Shown: positions 23,661 through 37,072, numbered from the stretch's first letter. The stretch is DNA of 64,000 bases from Hevea brasiliensis (GCF_030052815.1 NC_079497.1:22272258-22336257), one strand, 5' to 3'. A program made the numbers and translations. Notes: a model not told the origin generated them from the sequence alone.

Positions 23661-24904
23661 TAAGTCCAAACTTAATAGAGAACCAACATCATTAAGGATA
23701 TGCTAACCTTATGAACTGTGCTATTTAGGCAAAGAATTAAACATGGTGTTGAAAGCAGAAACTTATTTATCATGAGTTACATCTTAACTCTATAGCCTCC
23801 AACCATTTTTTTTTAATGCTTCCATCCATTCAAATAAGGCTATGTTTTCCTTTTGTAGTTTTGGATTTTTTATGAAATCCATAATATATGAAAGCTGCCA
23901 ATTCAAGCATCCAAAATAGTATTTAGTTATACCCTTTTGAAAATGAAGATAATCAATGACAATTATTGCCGCAAATAGTTAGCAAGCATGATAAAAATGT
24001 ATATTTGAGTAATATATTTCAGGAAGGCCTTTTGAACAAATTCGAAGATGAGAGATCAGTTAAAGAATACCTTGAGAGCAAAAGCCTTAAAGTTATGAAT
24101 CATTGATGCACCTCAAGAGAGCTTTAGTAGTAGTTACAAATTGGAATTTTGGAATTGAATAAAAATAAGAAAGCAGAAGAAATCACACACCAAAGAGAGG
24201 AGAATCTAAGCAATCCCCATGCAATCTCCCTCAAGAAACACAAAAATGATATTTTTATTAAGAATTTTGGGTGACCTGCCATGCAAGCACACTAATCATG
24301 TTAAAGGTCGGATGACAAAGACATTAACCAAGGACTTTAAGCCCTTATGAATCAAATAATATTGGGCTTTTCGTCCTACTATATCATAAAGTTCCATATA
24401 CCTCAAAGCCAATCTCCTGCTATTCACATCAACCAAAGAATTATGTCTTCTTAGCCTTATATAATTGCATGATGCAAACACCGCCATTAAAGATCAGAAA
24501 CATGGTGTAACACCCCAAACCACCAAGTTATGAATAGTACCAGTTTTTTATCTGTGACTTGTACTATTCAAATACACCTTGAGGACCAAAAACAAAAGGA
24601 AAACTAATTGAGATAGACATAATAAAAATTTAAGTGAACCAAAAATCTAAGGACTCATCACGTATTAGGAAAAAGAAGGATTTTGACCCGATGAGGGGCA
24701 TTTTGGTCAATTCACTTCAAGAGTTGATTTTTGACCAAAATATCAATTAAATTAAATGAAAACAAAATATTGAATTATTGAGAAATTTTGAGGAAAATTA
24801 AATGTAAATATAAAAAGAAAAGAAAGGAAATAAAAACTTAAGTTTAATTACTTTTATGACACAATTAAAATTTCAATTTAAATTAATTAATTTTTGGGGA
24901 TAAA

Positions 24905-24912
24905 TATATAAG
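24905..24912 (+). promoter_or_regulatory. LTR TATA box, Tekay copy 2
   Basis: TATATAAG, repeated in the 3' LTR at about 33232-33239. The CT-rich run CTCTCTCCCTCTCCCTCTC follows about 70 bp downstream, a common plant 5' leader feature. Confidence 0.5.
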
Positions 24913-27470
24913 AGACAAGACACTTAACTAAAAATAAAAAAGGCCATTTACCTTCTTCTTTTCCCTCATTATGCCACCCCACACTCTCTCCCTCTCCCTC
25001 TCTTTTCTTTTTACTTTTTTCTTTCTTCCAATTGCAACCTCTCTCAACCCTTGATTTTCCCCACTTTTTCTCCATGGGTTTTCTATCTAATTGGTAAAAA
25101 ACATCAAATTTATCTTTGATTGAGGGATTAAAAGCTAAGAGAACAAAGGAATTGGAAGAAATTGGAGATTTGAAGTGGTCACTTGAGATAAGTTTCTTTT
25201 CATGTTAGATTAGTTATATAAGCTTTGAATGAAGTTAATTTATGATGAAATTTCATGAGAAATTGAAAGGAAATATGCATGGAACCTAAACTAGGGTTTT
25301 GGATAATTTGGGAAAAATTAGGGTTTAATGTATTTTAATGTAATTGATGATGAAATCAAGCTTAGTTGTAGTAGTATGCATGATTGGGGTAAAGAGAATT
25401 ATGAAAGATTAGGGTTCATGGGGAAATTAGGGCTTTGGTGCTAGAGAGTGAAATTGGTGTGTGTAGTGTTAAATTATGGTCATCTGAGGTTCCTTTAGTT
25501 TGAATTGACATTGGGTTTATGAATGGAAGTAATGAAATGTAGGATTGGGGAAAAGTGCAAACTAGGGATTTGAAAAATTGGGGGTTTTTGTGCTATGAGT
25601 GCTATGGATGTATCAATGCTAAATTATAGTCATTTAGGATGAATTAAATGTGAATTGAGGTTGGTTAGTTGTAGTAATTGAAGAAATGAAAATTTGAACC
25701 TAGGATAGAATTTTGCACATTAAGTTCAGCGTGTTTGACAGCCCATAAATTGAGCTACACAACTTCAATTGGTGTGAAACTAATTAGAAATGAAACTTAA
25801 GACATAGGGATAGAATTTTTATGAAGAGACCTAACCCAGAAATTGCCTAAAACTTGGCTTGAACCTGGAGAGCAAATTCTAGAACCTGCAGAATTAGGCA
25901 CGTGAATAGTAAACTTTACATGGTCATAACTCTCTCTAGAAAACTCTGATTTAGATTCTTGAACCAAAGGAAACCTAAAACATAGTAGAACATTTCATAT
26001 GCGAAACTTAAGGCCAAATTATGGACTTAACTTAATCAAATTGCTAAGCAAAATTGAGTCACCAAATCTGTCAAAAATCTGGAAATCTGCAAATTGACCA
26101 TATGAACAGTAAATTTTGCAAGGCTATAACTCTCTCTAGAAAACTCTGATTTAGGTGATTCTTGAACCAATAGAAACTTAAAACATATTAGAACATTTAG
26201 TGTGCAGAACATAAAGCCTAATTACGAGCTTAACCCGACCAAATTGCTGAGTAAAGTTGAGTTGATAAATCTGTCAGAGCAATGAATAGTAACATAAATA
26301 GTAAATATTAAATAGTCATAACTCTTTAGAAAGCTCTAATTTAGGTGATTCTTGAACCGATGAAGACTTAAAACGTAGTAGAACATTTCATATGAAGAAC
26401 TCGGAGTCAAATTATGAATGTAATCCAATCAAATTATTGGTCAAAGTTACCAAAGCTGCAAAAAGTAGCCCCACGTGAACAGTAAAATTCATTTAACTAT
26501 AACTTTGGCTACACTACTCCAAATGAGGTGATTCAAAAAGAGAAATAAAGATGAAACCTAGAGGGACCAGTTTCATGAAGAACACCTCATCAAATTATGA
26601 TTGAAACTAGGTAAAAATTGGGTTCAAAGTTCAATGTACTAAACTACCAGAAAACCAAAACTTTCTAAAATTTGCAAAGCTAATTTGGGATGCATTAGAC
26701 ATTCATGTAATGAGTTCTTGGCAGCAATTGAGATGAGTATTGAGGCATTCTATTTGAGTGCTTTCAGTAGAAAATGAAGTTGGAATAGACAAGGAGAAGT
26801 AAGTAATGAGAAAAGGAGAATTATTGAAGGTTTGTGCATAACTAACCTTTTTCTGTGTTTTTAAACTCGTAAATTGTTTGGAATGAGTTAATTTGAATGA
26901 AATATAGTTTTTCTCTTGCAGTTGAGAAATTTGCGTGTTGCCACCCCTTTATGGGTTTTATGATGATTTGAATATGTTTATTGTTTTGCAAATGTGATTA
27001 TTGATTTAAAAACTCTTGAAAATTTGTTTTGAAACCACAGTTAGCATAACAGTTCCTTTGGAACTCCCCAGTAGTAACGTCTACTTAGGGTTTGATATTT
27101 GATATGATTATGTTCCCCCCATTAATAACAGTTAATGGGGTGAGACTATATGAGTACTCATTAGCTAGCTAGCCCTTCCCTCATTAATAATGGTTAGTGA
27201 GGTTGAGATTGCTTTGTCGTAGTGTACAACACAGCATTGATCATGAAATTTTGTGTCATGGTCTAAACTGTGTGTTGATATTGGCAATACTTATGCTTTG
27301 TGAATGGTGATTTGTAAAGTATGATTTCTCATTCGAAATGTGATTTCAATAAATGATTCTTATGGCCTCAAAAAGTTTTGTGATGCTATCATGATTATGC
27401 AAATATATGATTTCTTGTATTTTGACAAGTTGTATTTTACCTTAAGTTTTAAAGTTATTAGTTGTGCACC

Positions 27471-27511
27471 ACTGAGTGATATACTCAGCGATAGCTTATT
27501 TATGCTATCAC
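27471..27511 (+). promoter_or_regulatory. Two tandem hairpins near the LTR end, followed by a splice-donor-like site
   Basis: CTGAGT-GATAT-ACTCAG is followed at once by GCGATAGC-TTATTTAT-GCTATCAC and then AGGTAAGG. The counterparts are at 8148-8171 and 35874-35897. Confidence 0.5.
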
Positions 27512-27977
27512 AGGTAAGGGAAAGGAGAAGGCTGCTGAGTGAGAGACTTAGAAGAAGCATTTTGGCTTTGATTGTGGGTATATATCATAGGTAAACCCCT
27601 GTAATTTCCTTTTAATGTATTTTGTACCTATATGTATGGATGTACAGACATTGAGCAGTTTATATTTAAAAGCACTACATTGCTATCACATTTTGAGTTT
27701 GTAACTATTTGTATTTTATTTTGAGACTTATGCAAAATGTATCTTTTGTAATAATAAGTTTATTTCCTCTAATGAATATCTACTTGATATGTAATTGAAT
27801 TTTAACTATTCCCATGTAGTTTTCTGCAAAAGAATTAATAAGATAAAAAGCTATAATTTGTTTAAAATCCCTTGTAGCATAATTAATGGGTTATCGGTAG
27901 GTGTAGTTTGGTAATACATTAGGTATACTACAAGAACATGTCATGCCTTACAAGGGATAAGGTATGACATGTTTTAG

Positions 27978-27989
27978 TGGTATCAGAGC
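27978..27989 (+). promoter_or_regulatory. Primer binding site, Tekay copy 2
   Basis: TGGTATCAGAGC, matching initiator-Met tRNA, eight bases after the 5' LTR end. Confidence 0.93.
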
Positions 27990-28161
27990 TTTGGTTTTCA
28001 TACAAGTTTTGAAATTTGCATATTTGAAAATTTTTTATAAGTACAACTGTTCAATTGTCATTAATTGATACATATAGTGCCTTACATCATAAATATAGAC
28101 TAATGGAGGGGAAATCTCCTTGTGTTGGTTGTCCAAGGAGTAGAATTCTTTGTGATTCAAT

Positions 28162-29430
28162 ATGGAAGAGAGGCATCACACAGTAGAGCAATCAGTAGCA
28201 GCTGAGGTACAGGGGGAGGCCCAACTCCTTAGAATGCCAATGGATCAGCTGCACCCATCTTGCCCATGCAGTTTTATGCTCAATTCGCTCAGCAGATGGC
28301 TGCACTATTTCAGCAAATGGCTGGCAATATACCAGTCCAAACTCCAGTGCAAGCACCTCCAGTGCAACCACCATCCCCAGCTAGACAATATGACAAGTTA
28401 ATAAAGTATGGGGCAACAGAGTTTAAGGGTACAGTAGACCCATTGGAAGCAAAACAATGGCTTGAGAGAATGGAGAGAGTATTCAAGAAATTACACTGCA
28501 CCGATGATTTGAAGTTTGAATACTCAGTCTCTCTATTACATGGAGATGCATATGAATGGTGGAAGACCATTCCCCACAGCCTAGTAGAGCTTCCAGTTCT
28601 GACTTGGGAAGATTTTCTGAGGGAGTTTAGACAGAAGTATGTCCCTGATACCTATGTGGATATGAAGCTACAAGAGTTTCTGAGTCTGAAGTAGGGCGAT
28701 AGGACTGTGGCAGAGTATGAGAAGGAGTTCTCTCACCTGAGTCACTATGCTGGGAGTTTACTCACCACTAGCAGAGACAGATGCAAATGGTTTGATGCCA
28801 GGTTGAGACCTAGTTTGAGATTGCAAGTGGTTGGGTTTAGGCATGATAACTTCTCTAAGTTGATATCGCAGGCCCTTGTGCTGGAAAGGATAGAACTGGA
28901 AGGGGCATTTGAGAAGGTAACCACTGAAAAAGAGAATAGTAGTAAGCCTACAGGTCAGAGTCCAAGTAGTAATCCGAGTTAGAGGAAGAGCTTTAGGGGA
29001 CCAAGTAACAGAGGATCTAGTAGGGGAAGATTCTCAGGGCAGAGGCCACCTAGATCCGGACAGCAGACATCTAGGAGTTCTTTTCCTGCCCGTACCTATG
29101 AGATCTATGGCAGGACTCATGGAGGAGTATGTTATAAGGCTATAAAAGCCTGTTACAACTGTGATGGAAGTGGGCATTTTGCTAGAAATTGCACTAGTAC
29201 CTGCAAGTCTAGGTCGCTTACCACCACTGAGGGATCTGTTCAAGGTTTTGCTTTCAGAGGACAACAAACAGTTAGTAGAGGCCGAGGCTTTGGTAGAGGT
29301 AACACTTCTGGTAGCCAAGGCACAGTGAGCCAACCAGAGTAGAGTGGTGCACCAGCCAGCGTGTACGCCATGCGCCAGAGGGATGAAGGTGAGACATCAA
29401 ATGTTGTGGCTGGTACTTTCTCCATTTTTG
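28162..29430 (+). pseudogene. gag: Tekay gag (copy 2)
   Basis: Starts with ATG at 28162 (MEERHHTVEQSVAAEVQGEA). A frameshift near 28255 moves it to the frame MPMQFYAQFAQQMAALFQQM. The gag fold follows (KQWLERMERVFKKLHC), then TAG at 28692-28694, the same codon as in copy 1. After another stop at about 28980, a Gly/Ser/Arg-rich tail holds a zinc knuckle at about 29149-29190 (CYNCDGSGHFARNC, complete CCHC). The start lies about 170 bases after the primer site. Confidence 0.9.
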
Positions 29431-32400
29431 GTAGAGATGTATATGTGCTATTTGACCCTGGTTCTACACATTCTTATGCTAGTGCCAGTATTGCATGTTG
29501 TTGCTATTCCTTGTGTGAAATTGGATTATGATGTGTTAGTGACTAGTTCTTTAGGACAAGAGGTTAGGGTGAACAAATTGTATGAAGATTGTCTTTTGGT
29601 GATCCAAGGACATACATCCTTGTCAAACTTAATTAAAATGCCCTTTCGAGATTATGATATCATCTTGGGCATGGATTGATTAGCCAGGCATCACGCCATG
29701 ATCGACTGTAGATTGAAAACAGTCACTTTTAGTCTTCTCGAGTATGCAGACTTAGTGATACATGGGGAGATGCAGTTATTGCCATCCAACATCATTTCAA
29801 TTGCACTTGCTAGAAAGATGATTAGAAAGGGATGTAAAGCTTATCTATCTCATGTGATAGACACCCAGGTAGGGAGTCTAGATCTTAAAGATACTCCTAC
29901 ATATAGAATTTTCTAGATGTCTTTGCAGAAGAATTACCAAGATTGCCTCCAGAAAGAGAGGTGCAGTTTGAAATAGAGACTATGTTTGGTGTGGAGCCAA
30001 TCTCCATCACTCCTTAGAGGATGGCACCTACTATGTTGAAAGAGTTGAAAGTGCAATTGTAGGAATTGCTAGATAAGGGTTTCATCCGCCCTAACGTGTC
30101 ACCTTTGGGAGCACCAGTATTGCTTGTGAAGAAAAAGGATGGTACTCTCCATCTATGCATAGACTACAGATAGTTGAATAAGGTAACCATAAAGAATAGA
30201 TATCCTCTGCCACAGATTGATGATTTATTTGATCAGTTGAAGGATGCAACTATATTCTCCAAAATTAATTTGAGATCAGGCTACTATCAGTTAACAGTGC
30301 AAGAGCATAGTATTCCTAAAACTGCCTTTAGGACTCGATATGGCCATTATGAGTTATTGGTGATGCGATTCGGGCTAACTAATGCTCCAGCTGCTTTTAT
30401 GGGCCTGATGAACACTATCTTCAGGCCATATTTGGATCAGTTTGTAGTGGTGTTCATTGATGATATTTTGGTGTACTCAAAGAATGCAGAGGAACATGAC
30501 AAGCACTTGAGGATAGTATTGCAGAATTTGAGGGAGAAATAGTTGTATGCCAAATTATCGAAATGTGAGTTTTGGCTGAAGGAGATTACATTTTTGGGGC
30601 ATATTATATCTATAGAGGGTATCTAGGTGGATCTTAGCAAAGTAGAAGCCATTCTTAATTGGAAGCCACCCAAAAATGTCACAAAAGTTCAGAGTTTCCT
30701 TAGTTTAGCTGGGTATTATAGAAGGTTTGTGAAGGGATTCTCTATGCTAGCATCTCCACTAACTAAGCTGCTTAGGAAGGATGTGAAATTTTAGTGGACC
30801 GATCGGTGTCAAGAAAGTTTTGATGAGTTGAAAAGGTGTTTAACTGAAGCTCCAATCTTAACTTTGCCTACCTTGGGTAAAAAGTGCACTATATACAGTG
30901 ATGCTTCTCATAATGGATTGGGCTGTGTGTTGATGCAAGATAGAAATGTCATTGCCTATGCTTCTCGCCAACTTAAACCACATGAGAGGAATTATCCTAC
31001 ACACGACTTGGAGCCAGCAACCATTGTCTTTGCCTTGGAGATCTGGAGACATTACTTGTATGGGGAAAGATGTTATATATAAATAGATCATCAAAGTTTG
31101 AAGTACTTGGGCACACAGAAGGAGTTGAATTTGAGGCAAAGGAGATGGTTAGAGCTAATAAAAGATTATGATTGCTTGATAGACTATCAGCCTGGAAAAG
31201 CAAATGTTATAGCTGATGCTTTAAGTCACAAAACTATGACTGGTTTGAGGGTTTCTCCATTGTCCATGGTGCATGAGTTGAGGGCATTGCATGCTAATCT
31301 AGAGATTGATGAAGATGGGCAGATGGTAACTACTTGGCAAGTGAAGCCAATGCTGACAGAACAAATTAAAGCAGTTGCACAGAATGATGATAAGTATGTG
31401 AAGTTAATGGAAGAGGCTTAGGATGGTAAGAAACCAGAGTTATTAGTAAATGATGAGGGCTTGTTGTTATATCAAGGCAGAATGTGCATTCCTGATAATG
31501 TTGAACTGAGGCATATCATTTTAAAAGAAGCACATGATTCACATTTTGCTATACACCCTGGTGGAACCAAAATGTACAAAACTATAAAAGGACACTATTA
31601 GTGGAGGGGAATGAAGAAAGACATTGCAGAATATGTTATCAAATGCCAAACTTGTTAGCAGGTAAAGGCAGACCACTAAGTGCCAATAGGGTTGCTACAA
31701 CCATTGCCAATTTCCGAGTGGAAATGGGAAAGAATCACTATGGATTTCATGACAGGACTTCCACGTACACAAAAGAATCATGATGCAGTTTGGGTTATTG
31801 TTGATAGATTGACCAAGTATGCACACTTTTTGCTAGTGAGGATGGATTACAGCCTGGAAAGATTGGCCAAACTGTACATTGATGATGTGGTGAGGTTGTA
31901 TGGAGTGCCAGTGTCTATTGTATCAGATAGAGATCCAAGGTTCACTTCTAGATTTTGGGGTAGTCTCTAAAAAGTCCTAGGAACTAGATTGAACTTCATT
32001 ACAGCATTCCATCCACAGACAGATGGCCAGTTTGAAAGGATCATTCAGATTTTGGAGGATATGCTTCGGGCTTGTGTGATTGAGTTTGAAGGAAGCTGGG
32101 ACACACACTTGCCTTTGATTGAATTTGCCTACAGCAATAGTTATCAGTCAAGCAGTGGGATGCCTCCATATGAAGCACTTTATGGCAGAAAGTGTAGAAC
32201 TCCCTTGTGTTGGGATGAAGTGGATGTGAGGAAGTTGATTAGCCCAGAATTAGTGCAACAGATGGAAGAAAAGGTTAAGATCATTAGAGATAGACTCAAA
32301 GTTGCATTGGATAGACAGAAGTCCTACATTGATCTAAAGAGAAGAGATATTTAGTACAGTGTGGGTGACAAGGTGTTCCTGAAAGTTTCCCCATGGAAGA

Positions 32401-32783
32401 GGATCATGAGGTTTGGTAGGAATGGGAAACTGAGTCCTCGCTTCATCAGGCCATATGAGGTTCTGGAGAGAGTGGGTCCATTGGCATATAGGTTGGCATT
32501 GCCTCCAAAGTTAGAAAAGATTCACAATGTCTTTCATGTCTCCATGTTGAGGATGTACAGATCAGACCCCTCTCACATTTTTCCAGTAGAGGAGATTGAG
32601 GTGAATCCAGACCTGACATAGGATGAAGAGCCCATAAAGATCTTAGCACACGAGGTGAAGTAGCTGAGGAACAAGCAGATACCCCTAGTAAAATTGCTAT
32701 GGAACTATCATTCAAGCCAGGAGGCTACATGGGAGCGTGAGGAGGACATGAGGAGGCAGTACCCACAGCTATTTAGAGACTAA
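29431..32783 (+). pseudogene. pol: Tekay pol (copy 2): PR-RT-RH-IN-chromodomain
   Basis: Protease motif DPGSTHS (about 29455) and LGMD; reverse transcriptase about 29990-30600 with FIDDILVYS near 30455; RNase H with [11 protein letters not shown] near 30895; integrase H2C2 about 31545-31670, VIVDRLTK (about 31797), VSDRDPRF (about 31922), DGQFERI (about 32020), then the GPY/F-like block and a chromodomain ending at the TAA 32781-32783. Stops are frequent; most fall at glutamine codons of copy 1 (for example 30059, 30171, 30540, 30793, 31657, 32660). Same domain order as copy 1, so no domain is lost, only the frame. Confidence 0.93.
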
Positions 32784-32814
32784 GACTAGGTAAATTTCGA
32801 GGATGAAATTTTAT

Positions 32815-32832
32815 TTTTAAGGAGGAAAGAAT
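32815..32832 (+). promoter_or_regulatory. Polypurine tract, Tekay copy 2
   Basis: TTTTAAGGAGGAAAGAAT directly before the 3' LTR, in the position of the tract at 4531-4544. Confidence 0.8.
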
Positions 32833-35800
32833 TATAACACCTCAAACCACAGAGTTATGAATAGTATCATTTTTTTTGTCTGTAACTTTTACTATTCAAA
32901 ACACCTTGAGGACCAAAAATAAAAAGAAAACTAATTGAGATAGACACAATAAATATTCAAGTGAACAAAAAATCTAAGGACTCATCGAGTATTAGGAAAA
33001 AGAAGGATTTTGACCCTATGAGAGGCATTTTGGTCAATTCACTTTAAGAGTTGATTTTTGACCAAAATGTTAATTAAATTAAATGAAAATAAAATATTGA
33101 ATTATGAAGAAATTTTGAGGAAAATTAAATGTAAATGTAAAAAGAAAAGAAGATAAATAAAAACTTAAGTTTAATTACTTTTATGACACAATTAAAATTT
33201 CAATTTAAATTAATTAATTTTTGAGGATAAATATATAAGAGACAAGACACTTAACTAAAAATAAAAAAGGCCATTTACCTTCTTCTTTTCCCGCATTATC
33301 CCACCCCACACTCTCTCCCTCTCCCTCTCTTTTTTTTTTTTTCTTTCTTCTTTCTTCCACTTGCAAACTCTCTCAACCCTTTCTCCATGGGTTTTCTATC
33401 TAATCGGTAGAAAACATCAAATTTTCTTTGATTGAGAGATTAAAAGCTAAGAGAATAAAGGAATTGGAAGAAATTGAAGATTTAAAGTGGTCACTTGAGG
33501 TAAGTTTCTTTTCATGTTAGATTAGTTGTATAAGCTTTTAATGAAGTTAATTTATGATGAAATTTCATGAGAAATTGAAAGGAAACATGCATGGAACCTA
33601 AAGTAGGGTTTTGGATAATTGGGAAAAATTAGGGTTTGATGTATTTTAATATAATTGATGATGAAATCAAGCTTAGTTTTAGTAGTATGCATGATTGGGA
33701 TAAAGAGATTGCATAAGATTTACATAAATTGAATTATGGAAGATTAGGGTTCATTGGGAAATTAGGGCTTTGGTGCTAGAGAGTGAAATTGGCATGTGTA
33801 GTGTTAAATTATGGTCATTTGATGTTCCTTTAGTTTGAATTGACATTGGGTTTATGAATAGAAGTAATGAAATGGTAGGATTGGGAAAAGTGTAAAATAG
33901 GGATTTGAAAAATTAGAGGTTTTTGTGCTATGAGTGCTATGGATGTGTCAATGCTAAATTATAGTCATTTGGGGTGAATTAAATGTGAATTAAGGTTGGT
34001 TAGTGGGAGTAACTGAAGAAATGATAATTTGAACCTAGGACAGAATTTTGCACACTGAGTTTAGTGTGTTTGAAAGCCCATAAATTGAGCTACACAACTT
34101 CAATTGGTGTGAAACTAATTGGAAATGAAACTTAAGACATAGGGTTAGAATTTTCATAGAGAGACCTAACCCAGAAACTGCCCAAAAATTGCCTAAAACT
34201 TGGCTTGAACCTGGAGAGGAAATTTTGGAATCTGCAAAATTAGGCACGTGAACAGTAAACTTTGCATGGCCATAACTCTCTCTAGAAAACTCCGATTTAG
34301 GCGATTATTAAACAAATGGAAACCTAAAACATAGTAGAACATTTCATATGAAGAACTTAAGGCCAAATTATGGACTTAACTTAATCAAATTGCTAAGCAA
34401 AATTGAGTTACCAAATCTGTCAAAAATCTAGAAATCTGCAAATTGACCATATGAACAGTAAACTTTGCAAGGCTATAACTCTCTCTAAAAAACTCCGATT
34501 TAGGTGATTATTGAACCGATAGAAACTTAAAACATATTAGAATATTTCGTATGCAGAACTTGAAGCCTAATTACAAGCTTAACCGGACCAAATTGCTGAG
34601 CAAAGTTGAGTTGATAAATCTGCCAGAGCAATGAATAATAACATAAATAGTAAATTTTAAATAGCCATAACTCTCTTTAGAAAACTCTAATTTAGGTGAT
34701 TCTTGAACTAATGGAAACTTAAAACATAGTAGAACATTTCATATGAAAAAAACAGAGCCAAATTATGAACGTAACCTGATCAAATTGTTGGCCAAATTTA
34801 AGTCACCAAAGTTGCTAGAAGTAGCCCCACGTGAATAGTAAAATTCATTTGACTATAACTTTGGCTACACAACTCCAAATGAGGTGATTTAAAAAGGGAA
34901 ATAAACATGAGACCTAGAGGGACAATTTTCATGAAGAACACCTCATCAAATTATGATTTAAACTAGGTAAAAATTGGGTTCAAATTTCAATGTATCATGC
35001 TACTAGAAAACCAAAACTTTCTAAAATTTGCAAAGCTAACTTGGGATGCATTAGACATTCATGTAATGAGTTCTTGGTAGCAATTAAGATGAGTATTGAG
35101 GTATTTTATTTGTGTGTTTTCAGTAGAAAAAGAAGTTAGAACGGACAAGGAGAAGTAAGTAACGAGAAAAGGAGAATTATTGAAGGTTTGTGCACAACTA
35201 AACTTTTTTCTTTGTTTTTAAACTCGTAAATTGTTTGGAATGAGTTTATTTGAATGAGTTTGCTTTGAACGAGTTTACTTTGAGTGAAATATAGTTTTTC
35301 TCTTGCATATGAGAAATTTGTGTGTTGCTTCCCCTTTATGGGTTTTATGATGATTTGAATATGTTTATTGTTTTGCAAATATGATTATTGATTTAAAAAC
35401 TCTTGAAAATTTGTTTTGAAACCACAGTTAGCAAAACAGTCCCTTCGAAACTCCCCAGTAGTAACGGCTACTTTGAGTTTGATATTTGACATGATTATGT
35501 CCCCCCATTAATAACGGTTAGTGGGGTGAGACTATATGAGTACTCATTAGCTAGCTAGCCCTTCCCTCATTAATAACGGTTAGTGAGGTTGAGATTGCTT
35601 TATCGTGGTGTACAACATGGCATTGATCGTAAATTTTTGTGTCATGGTCTAAACTGTGTGTTGACATTAGCAACACTTATGCTTTGTGAATGGTGATTTA
35701 TAAAGTATGATTTCTCATTCGAAATGTGATTTCAATAAATGATTCTTATAGACTCAGAAAGTTTTATGATGCTATCATGATTACGTAAATATACAATTTC

Positions 35801-36355
35801 TTGTATTTTGACAAGTTGTGTTTTACCTTAAGTTTTAAAGTTATTAGTTGTGCACCTCTGAGTGATATACTCAGCAATAGCTTATTTATGCTGTCGCAAG
35901 TAAGGGAAAGGAGAAGGCTGTCGAGTGAGAGACTTGGAAGAAGTATTTTGGTTTTGATTGTGGGTATATATCGTAGGTATACCCCTGTAATTTCCTTTTG
36001 ATATATTTTGTACCTATATATATGGATGTACAGATATTGAGCAGTTTGTATTTAAAAGCACTATATTGCTATCACATTTTGAGTTTGTAACTATTTGTAT
36101 TTTATTTTGAGACTTATGCAAAATGTATCTTTTGTAATAATAAGTTTATTTCCTCTAATGAATAACTACTTGATATGTAATTGAATTTTAACTATTCCCA
36201 TGCAGTTTTTCAAAAAAGAATTGATAAGATAAAAAGCTATAATTTGTTTAAAATCCCTTGTAGCATAATTAATGAGTTATTGGTAGGTGTAGTTTGATAA
36301 TTCATTAGGTATGCTACGGGAACATGTCATGCCTTACAGGGGATAAGGTGTGACA
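32833..36355 (+). repeat. 3' LTR of Tekay copy 2
   Basis: Matches 24506-27969; the TG terminus has mutated to TA (32833-32834). 3523 bp, ending TGTGACA before CATGG. The hairpin of the LTR end is at 35874-35897. Nothing else is inserted. Confidence 0.95.
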
Positions 36356-36969
36356 CATGGATCAAATACAAGCATGCATATCGAACTTTCGGCCAAAGAA
36401 ATCATCTTAGAGGAAATAAACTGCTAATTGAATAGATCCCATGGTCATCATGTTTTGTCAAAAACACATAAGAGAAAGGAAAGGAATAGCTATTTTGGTG
36501 TCAGCAATCAATTCATTTCAAGCTTCCTAATAAACTAGTAAAACTAGGAAACCATACCCTTAAAAGGATCTGTGCAAGTTAAATTTGAAGCAGAAGTAAT
36601 GGATCAATGACAAATTTGCTGCTTGTCAAACCATATATTCAAACAACTCAATTCAAAGTTCCAATAAAACTACCATTAGAATGTAGATAAAAGAGATATC
36701 TACACGATAGAAGAAACCATGAACATTAAAGGGAATCCATGAGGAGGAGATCTAATTCAAAGAATGAGCAATTGCATTTTTGTGAAGAGATATGGAGGGT
36801 TACTAAATATGAAAAGAGACTGCTCATGGAGCAAGCCAGCAAGTTACCTGAGTGATGAAAGGGATGAGTGATGGTAATGAAGATGGAAGAGTTAGTCATG
36901 TGATCATGTGAGTCTTTTTTTTTTTTTTTTTTCAATGTTAGTTGATTTTTGTTGATTTTTGACTTAAGC

Positions 36970-37072
36970 GTCTTGTTTTAAATAGTTGAGGGACTTAATT
37001 AGACTTCGAAACACTTTAAAGGTTAATGTAACTATTTGATATAACATAAAGTGCCAAAATAAGCCTTTTGCT
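36970..37072 (-). repeat. MULE right terminal inverted repeat
   Basis: Inverted partner of 23558-23660, ending AAGCCTTTTGCT, then AATTTGAAA at 37073-37081. Confidence 0.72.

Larger units (their letters stand above)
24506..27969 (+). repeat. 5' LTR of Tekay copy 2
   Basis: TGTAACACCCC to GGTATGACA, 3464 bp. A TATATAAG promoter box lies at 24905-24912, followed by a CT-rich stretch. From about 25740 to 26600 five degenerate units recur every 180-200 bp around CATAACTCTCTCTAGAAAAC. The tandem hairpin region is at 27471-27511. No host gene. Confidence 0.95.
24506..36355 (+). mobile_element. Full-length Tekay-type chromovirus, copy 2
   Basis: Complete structure of 11,850 bp: CATGG (24501-24505), 5' LTR, primer site, gag, pol with chromodomain, polypurine tract, 3' LTR, CATGG (36356-36360). 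The exact 5 bp duplication shows it is an undisturbed insertion in the MULE. The coding part carries more than a dozen stops and several frameshifts. The two LTRs differ visibly: about 18 differences in the first ~165 bases by eye, so the insertion is not recent. Confidence 0.97.
23558..37072. mobile_element. Mutator-like element (MULE), non-autonomous, split by Tekay copy 2
   Basis: Inverted repeats of about 100 bp face each other at 23558-23660 and 36970-37072, about three-quarters alike by eye, flanked by the perfect 9 bp duplication AATTTGAAA. Long TIRs with a 9 bp duplication are the Mutator signature. Removing Tekay copy 2 and its 5 bp duplication leaves an element of about 1.66 kb with no transposase motif. 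The interior has no intact gene; a 63-codon - strand frame (24296-24487) could be part of a captured host fragment but I cannot identify it. Confidence 0.72.

Noticed and set aside
23558..24505. Treating the ~100 bp inverted repeats as two unrelated MITE copies
   Set aside because: The exact 9 bp duplication outside both arms supports one element.
27340..27594. 84-codon frame in the Tekay LTR (and its counterpart at 35801-36001)
   Set aside because: LTR sequence; the frame is not kept at equal length between the two LTRs.
30858..31203. - strand frames in Tekay copy 2
   Set aside because: Shadows of the pol region on the + strand.
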